Source of the DNA: Parietichytrium sp. I65-24A
Taxonomy: Eukaryota; Sar; Bigyra; Thraustochytrida; Thraustochytriidae
Direction: 5' to 3'
DNA length: 64,000 bases
Assembly (NCBI GenBank): GCA_012862575.1
Contig: BLSF01000079.1
Location: forward strand, 62,001-126,000
Below are positions 58,347 to 64,000 of the stretch, in pieces (the stretch's first letter is position 1; every line of letters starts with the position of its first letter). The notes beneath the pieces were generated by a model. That model was not told where the DNA came from, ran no database searches, and saw only the letters and a program-made list of their open reading frames with translations. The position numbers and the translations under genes are program-made.

Positions 58347-59748
58347 TCACATGGTCTTCTCGAACAGTCCGAGGACAACGCAAATGTTATCGGCTTGTCG
58401 TCTCTCTTCCCATGCAGATATTGCCGCATCCCGAATCTTGCACGCTATCTCCCCCGGCTCACAATGAGTGTTCTCCTGGATGATACCCAATACCTGAGCA
58501 TCCGACATCACGTCCCTGTATATTCATTTGAGTTAGCAAAAGCGCTTTGAGCTCCAAAAGTCCATGCAAACGGTTCAATTCATTTGACACTCACCAAATT
58601 CCATCCGAGCCAACTACAAAACACAAGTCATCAAAATCTGCAAGATTTCGATGCGCTGTGAATGGCTCGCAAGTGCAGCCAGCTAACTTCGAAACCTCGT
58701 CGCCGATGGACCGTGAAAGCATGAGACCAGGAACCGGAGCGCGAAAACCCAACTCCTTCCACTTCGACTCTGTTAAATAAACCCTCAACGGAAACACCAC
58801 TCCTGGGATCTGTAAAACGATACAAACGATTTTCATTGCTATGAGTCCATGACGCAATGTTGAAATCTTGCCACCTAGCTTTTCTACTCTTCAGCAACTT
58901 ACTTCTGGTCCGTTACTTATTTTTTGAGACGACGCCACGACCCCGCCGTTTCTCTCGATCATTTGTTTTTCAGAAGCTATGTCTGGCCGATGGTCTTCCG
59001 TCATGCGGAAAGCAAAACAGCCTTTAGCACCGCGCTTTTCACCAATTATTAGGCGCGAGTCACCAACGTTTCCGACGTGCAACCCCCCATTGTGCACGAT
59101 TGCGACTGTTAAGGTCGCCCCGCTCATTTTTCCGCGAAAGCCGATGTCGCTGCTCTCAGACACAGCTGCATTGCATTCTGCAAATATCTCAAAAAGCGCC
59201 TCGTCCCATGCCGCATCCGCCTCCAGTGGCCATCTCTTTGACAAGATGACGGACACATTTTCATCCAGCCACTGCGCTGCAAACTCTGCAACGAGCTTTC
59301 CATGGGGGCCGTGCCCGTCCAAGCAACAAACAAGATACACATCCATGTTCTCTCCATAGCCTGTCCTGCACAGCAATACGTCTTGATTCTCCTTCTTGAT
59401 CGGCGGATTACCAGCCCCAATGTGTGTGACCAGGCCACTGGAGATATTAATAGTTTTAGGTTCTTGGGTCTCCTGCTCTTCTTCAACTGCGTCGACAACT
59501 TCCACTGCCTCGACCACGTTCTCTTTCTTCTGAGGAGAACTATTGACCGCTTTCTCAGCCTCCGAGACAGCAGTGCCTAACTCTGCTTTCTCTTCCATTG
59601 CCTTCGGGTCTGCGTTGAGCTCCTTGACTACTAGTTTTGCATTCTGTGTGGTTTCTTTTGATTGCTCGCTGCTTTCATTCTGAAGCGATGGACTTGCTTT
59701 TGTCCGAATAGATTCTTCGGGGACAAGCCTTGATCGCGTGCACCCCAT
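58347..59748 (-). CDS. PP2C-type Ser/Thr phosphatase, three exons, N-myristoylation site
   Basis: Complement of 58347-58515, 58595-58809 and 58903-59748 gives 409 residues; introns are 79 and 93 nt with GTGAGT and GTAAGT donors. The catalytic core includes NQD (121-123), VCCLDGHGPHGKLVAEFA (metal-binding DGHG), GATLTVAIVHNG, NVGDSR, TEDHRPD, VPGLMLSRSIGDEVSK and GSDGIWDVMSDAQV with the exon joint inside the Trp codon, and a late ADNICVVLG. These are the ordered PP2C motifs. It begins MGCTRSRL: Gly2 and Cys3 fit myristoylation plus palmitoylation, so plasma or ciliary membrane targeting is likely. An in-frame Met at 59910 would hide this site and is not chosen. Residues 10-105 are a disordered, Glu/Ser-rich extension. 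It converges with the Sec14 gene 291 bp away. Confidence 0.92.
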
Positions 59749-61320
59749 CTCGACCGACCTGCAACACCTTCTTGCCCTCTGGTCTCCAGAGCTAAAACTA
59801 ACAAAGAGTGTGCGTGTACTCTCGCTCGCTGAGGTTGGACCTTCACTGGATACACTAACTAACTCGAAGCAATTTGCAAAGTCGCAGAGCCTGGCCGAGT
59901 GATGTGCCACGGCAATTCCCGCTCTTTACGTCAAGGCGCCGCTCGAGCCGCGCGCTGGCCAAGCACTCGCAAGCTCTCGGTTTGAAACGCAGCAAAGCTC
60001 TTCCCCTTCCGCTCACAACAAGTGCCAATGCACATGTGCATATGCCCCCGGTGTGCTAAGCTCACAGTCAGTACCTGTACGTACACCAGACCAGGAATAG
60101 GCCACCTTTCGTTAGGTCAAGCTCGCCGGCAACTATAGCGTAGGTGTCACCCTTCTTTCTCGGCCGCTTGAGCTGAGTTGACATGGGCCGCAATGTCCCG
60201 GTACTCACTTAACAGTGAATCTCCGCAAGGCGCTGATGTTCCGCTCTGACTTTGGCAAGCATAAGCGCAAGCACAGGCGCAAGCACAAGCACAAGCAGGC
60301 AGACTCTCAAATTCTCAACACGACTAGTTCTTTCACATTACATTCACATTCATTTTCGCCTTCACAGTCGCAGTCAGACAGCCTTGCAAAACGAACCGTG
60401 ATCCGAAGGACATTCATGGCCGACGACGATGAGTGGCGATTCCTTTCAACATGTGGAAGCGTAGACACCCCCCTTCGCCACCTGCAAGTCATGTATATGT
60501 ACTCGTACATGCCGTGTACAAGTGCCGATATGTGGCGTTGGTGGACAGCCAGTGAGTGAGCGAGTGATGCATCCATTCCCTCAATGATCGCTGCTCTCCC
60601 GCCCATCATGATGAATGGGCGAAGGAATTAATGAAGCAATGGAAAAATTGAATAGATGAATGAGTGAATGAATGAGTGAATCGGTCAGTGAGTGAGTGAG
60701 TGAGTGGGTGATGGGTGCCCACTGCCACGCACTGTCGCACTGTCAAACACCGCACTTGGCCGCACTGCAAAATGAACCTCCCAACGTCATTCTGCGGGGC
60801 GTCGCAGCACAACCTCTGCATCGTTAAACAAAAGCTCGCGAACTATTCCTCGAAAAACACAGGTGTGTATCTTACCTTCCTTCCCACAAATTGGATTATT
60901 GTTACAGTACAGTGTAGAATATATAATAGGATCGCCCCGGATTGTGCACCGCAGAGCGTATGCGACTGGGAGGGAAGCGCGGTGGAGAAGGCGCAGTTAG
61001 CGTATGCGTAGTTGCGCTTAGAGGGATCGACCGAGGAGCAGGGAGACCAAACTGGCCTCTTGGGAAAGAGAAACGAAGAGCGTAGAGGCGAGGAACAGTG
61101 CAGAAACACGTCACAAAGTAGCGACATATTTGTCGGTGCAAGTTGCGCTTTGTTGTTGCCAGCCGATGCCAATTGAGAATTTCGCAAGTCTTTAGTTCGC
61201 GGAAACCAGCAAAAGATTCACCAAAAGGCCTCTGGAGTAGCTTCTGACGCTTGAAAAGAGTGCCTCCGGGCTGCTGTGGCTACGTTTCGTTGGAGTTGGG
61301 TTGCAACTGGAAAAGCAAAC
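59749..61320. other. Divergent intergenic region
   Basis: Between the PP2C (-) and LOG (+) genes. It holds a GCAAGCACA iteration (60257-60298), ATTCACATTC repeats (60329-60355) and a GAGT/GAAT tandem at about 60655-60710. No gene is called. Confidence 0.45.
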
Positions 61321-62178
61321 ATGGAGAGCGCGAGAAATGCGGTGGCATTCGGCTGCTTGGCGGCATACTTGCTGGTCAAGATGCGGGCTGGCAAGAATGC
61401 GGGTACCAAATTGAGGTCCAATTCTCGCAATGTGGACGGAGCGTCGTCGAAGAGGATTTCTGGCAAGGAGGCGATGGAGAAATTCAAGAATCGCAAAGCT
61501 GTATGTGTGTTCCTCGGCGCCAGCGAAGGGTGCAGGAAAGAGTACATGGCAGCGGCCCAGGAGCTTGGACGCAAGCTTGCTGAGAAAGAGTATGTGTTGG
61601 TTTATGGTGGCGGAAACGTTGGGCTCATGGGCGCCGTGTGCCGCAGCCATGCTGCCGCTGGAGGAGAGTCAGTAGGAATCATTCCGTGGCCCCTTGCACC
61701 GCGAGAGCTGACGGGCTCGATGACGGCGACATATACTATTTACACTGATACGATGCACGAGCGTAAAGCTATCATGGCGGCTTTGTCCTCGGCGTTTGTG
61801 GTTCTTCCGGGTGGCTATGGGACGATGGAGGAGTGTCTCGAGGTCATGTAAGTTTTCCCCTGTCTTGGTGACTCACTGGTATGCCCTGGAAATGTAAAAA
61901 TAGGAGACTCTAACCGCCCAATAATAATGCCCACTCACAGAACCTGGACTCAACTCGGGGTGCATCGCAAGCCGGTTGGGCTCCTGAGTATTTGTGGATT
62001 CTGGGACAGCATGTACGACATGTTTCATCACGCAGCAAAAGAGGGCTTTATTAAAGAGGACAAGTTGGACATTGTCGTCAAAGAATCCTCGGTCGATGCC
62101 ATGTTATCCAAATTGCTCACCCACGTACCGCCACAGGGATTCGCAAAGGACTGGAAATCTGCCCTTGACTTCATTTAG
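61321..62178 (+). CDS. LOG: LOG-family (cytokinin riboside 5'-monophosphate phosphoribohydrolase-like), two exons
   Basis: Exons 61321-61847 and 61941-62178 (93-nt intron, GTAAGT donor, CAG acceptor, splitting an Ile codon) give 254 residues. A start at 61276 would give 269. The chain has CVFLGASEG, VLVYGGGNVGLMG and the active-site PGGYGTMEE, which are the hallmark LOG/lysine-decarboxylase-like motifs, then EVITWTQLGVHRKPVGLL across the splice, as in plant LOGs. LOGs hydrolyse nucleotide 5'-monophosphates to free bases; in many microbes the substrate is not a cytokinin but AMP or another purine nucleotide. Before the domain sits a hydrophobic then basic N-terminus (NAVAFGCLAAYLLVKMRAGK) that could be a signal anchor or organelle-targeting peptide, unusual for the family. 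Confidence 0.92.
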
Positions 62179-62777
62179 CGAGCCACACAACCTCACATCT
62201 CTCTGCTTATAACACCAACGATATAAAAAACACACTCCCTCCATCTCTATCTCCACCTTCTTCCAAAGCAGACAAAGCCCTCTCGCCATCTCCTTTCGCC
62301 CATGGCCAACATCCCCCACTGACACCGCTTCCGTTACCAGGCGCACCTCGAAGAACAGCTCTCTGATCCCTATCCACACTACTGCTTCCGCTACAAACGC
62401 TCCGTGCGAATGAAACAGACCAGGTCGTCGATTCAAAGCAAGGAAACACGTCACCAACATCACCAACTTCACCAACGACCAAAACTAGTCTTAGTACCAA
62501 ACAATTTCCCGTTTGTCTCTCTGAGAAAGGTGCGCGGTGGGTCACTTGTATCTGTATGAGAGTGCCCTCGCTCCCCCAGAGCCGAGTGAATCGTTAGAGA
62601 GACTACTATCCGAGTCTAAGTGCGGCCGGTCACGAGCAGCAGGCGCGATCCGTGGGTGAGAAGTGTGGATTGTGGAAGCGGGACAAGGAGAAAAAGGAGA
62701 GTGGAGTGAACAAGTTGTTGCGAGGAGGGTTTGCGGAGGTTGCGATTAGGGAGGAATAGCGGAGGAGATTAGGCAAG
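62179..62777. other. Intergenic, LOG 3' end and Got1 promoter
   Basis: No gene is seen in 599 bp. Only short overlapping frames are present. Confidence 0.45.
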
Positions 62778-63344
62778 ATGATGAGCGATAGCAAGAAGAT
62801 CGGGACGTTCCTGCTGTTTTTGGGGATCTTCTTTCTGTTCCTTGGGATGCTGCTGCTGTTTGATAAGAAGCTGCTGGCGATGGGGAATATCCTCTTCCTG
62901 GCCGGGTTCTCGCTTCTGACAGGGGTTCGGCGCACGCTGGAGTTCTTTGGGTTCATGGGGGATAGGTTAATAGAGCGCTGGCGCAACAGGTGGAGGGGAT
63001 TCGTCACGTTCTGGGGTGGTATCGTAAGTGTGAAGGGCGGAAGAAAGCAAGCGAAAATCGCACGCGATGGAGGATTTGCTAACCGACTGCATTTGTCTCG
63101 TGTGTGTGTGTGCGTGTGTGTCTGGTATCTCGCTCGATGGCCTCAGCTCTTGGTCTTATCTGGCTGGCCAATGTTTGGCATGTTCATTGAGCTCTTCGGC
63201 TTTATTAACATTTTTGGCAGCTTTTTTCCACTTGCTCTGGTCTTCCTGCGAAGTTTGCCAGTTATTGGGCCATTTCTCAATCTTCGCGGTGTCAGCGCAG
63301 TCGTGGACAAAATTGCTGGCAAGGACAGTAACTCCATGGTGTAA
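62778..63344 (+). CDS. GOT1: Got1/GOLT1-type Golgi transport protein, two exons
   Basis: Exons 62778-63023 and 63147-63344 (123-nt intron, GTAAGT donor, CAG acceptor) give 147 residues, close to the yeast Got1 length of about 138. Four hydrophobic helices and the family's LLAMGNILFLAG segment, GFVTFWGGI and FLRSLPVIGPFL and VVDKIAG at the end match Got1 motifs. The unspliced frame stays open because the intron is a multiple of three, but it would add a basic stretch and a (TG)n-encoded Val/Cys run, so splicing is the better model. Got1 is an ER/Golgi membrane protein acting in COPII and Golgi trafficking, alongside the USE1 SNARE found elsewhere in this window. Two adjacent Mets (62778 and 62781) are equally usable. 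Confidence 0.88.
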   Translation: MMSDSKKIGTFLLFLGIFFLFLGMLLLFDKKLLAMGNILFLAGFSLLTGVRRTLEFFGFMGDRLIERWRNRWRGFVTFWGGIVSVKGGRKQAKIARDGGFANRLHLSRVCVCVCVWYLARWPQLLVLSGWPMFGMFIELFGFINIFGSFFPLALVFLRSLPVIGPFLNLRGVSAVVDKIAGKDSNSMV

Positions 63345-64000
63345 TCAATGTTTCCCCCCCCCCCCCTCCCTTTCCTTTCCGTGTTCTCGCTTGATACCTT
63401 TGTGGGACTTAATTTATCAGAGTTTCAGGCTCTTGAACGCTGAATCCACGACCGCGGCCGTGCAGTCTTGACCAAGGCTGTACTCCTCGGGCTCACTTTT
63501 ATTTGTGTCGATACTTGAACTCTGCTCCGTGGAAAAGAGATCCTAATAGCACACCCCAATCTCGTATCTACGTAGAGAAATAAAATTGCCCACGAAACTT
63601 TCGTGCTTTTACAGAATTTCGTCTTCTTCGAATCACAATCTCTGTGGCATTCGGGGCACTTTTCCTTTTTCTTGAAGAAAAAGTCGCGAGGACCTGGTTG
63701 GCTGCGATCATTTCATGCTCTTTCTATTCGAGAGCTGCCTGTCGCTAGTTTTGGAATTAAAAGCCTAAGCTTTCGTGAACGATGGCACCAAAAACAAGAT
63801 TTGGTGCTGGAAGATCCGCATGCCATCGTGCACGCACAAAAACCACATGCTCCATCATCATCCATCTACCCATCTATCCATCTACCCACCCACTGGCGTT
63901 GCAGTACAACTCAAGAGACTCTGCGCGGTGTTGGCACTCGCTCTGGGCGCACCAACCCTCTCAAACCAAACACGCGCGAATCGCGGACAGACTGACTGAC
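63345..64000. other. Intergenic to window end
   Basis: After Got1 a C homopolymer at about 63354-63366 is followed by sequence without a convincing gene. Plus-strand frames near 63603-63995 lack domains. Confidence 0.4.

Noticed and set aside
1-64000. Transposons, virus-like elements and CRISPR arrays
   Set aside because: No transposase, reverse transcriptase, integrase or capsid-like frame, no long terminal or inverted repeats, and no regularly spaced repeats were seen.

Overview
The window is nuclear DNA of an intron-poor eukaryotic microbe. It carries spliceosomal GT-AG introns (RPS18, a calcineurin-B-like protein, a Sec14 protein, a PP2C, a LOG enzyme, Got1), eukaryote-only families (USE1 SNARE, RIO1, dynamin, CHCH) and no operons. 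Several proteins point to a ciliated cell: a DUF4062/NTPase/TPR protein like nephrocystin-3, a very large CCDC17-like protein and a SHIPPO (PGP-repeat) protein. Secreted proteins with PT-rich repeat tails, long intronless reading frames and short introns (64-264 nt) suggest a heterotrophic stramenopile such as a labyrinthulomycete or thraustochytrid. That placement is inference from style and was not tested.

Left part (0-32.8 kb): the tail of a kinase-like gene; a CK1-type kinase with a basic nuclear-type tail (-); a dynamin-like GTPase with a J-like N-terminus (+); a 1557-residue nephrocystin-3-like protein (-); a histidine phosphatase (+); USE1 (+); a SAP-domain, NuSAP-like protein (-); RPS18 with a two-codon first exon (-); a CHCHD2/10-Mix17 protein (+); a 1887-residue CCDC17-like protein (-); an orphan two-helix membrane protein (-); and RIO1 kinase (+). 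Genes mostly alternate strand, with convergent 3' ends 0.3-0.6 kb apart and divergent promoters 1-2 kb apart.

Middle (33.7-43.4 kb): two tandem genes for secreted G8-domain (CEMIP/PKHD1L1-type) proteins. They align without a gap over 3064 bp. By eye, the central 2498 bp show no difference while the two flanks differ by about 4-5%, which is the pattern left by recent gene conversion. Outside the shared block the genes are unrelated: copy A ends in a short hydrophobic, GPI-like tail, and copy B ends in a 13-residue PT-rich repeat array. Copy B may also have an upstream signal-peptide exon.

Right part (44-64 kb): a SHIPPO protein, an orphan, an EF-hand calcineurin-B-like protein, an SLC6 transporter whose N-terminus changes frame, a 6-kb gene-poor stretch (51.1-57.1 kb), a Sec14/CRAL-TRIO protein convergent with a PP2C phosphatase, a LOG-type phosphoribohydrolase and Got1. 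Introns are concentrated in this right part. Three proteins in the window begin with N-myristoylation-type sequences, suggesting membrane- or cilium-targeted signalling. No transposon, virus-like element, tRNA, rRNA or CRISPR array was recognised. Simple-sequence repeats are frequent between genes.
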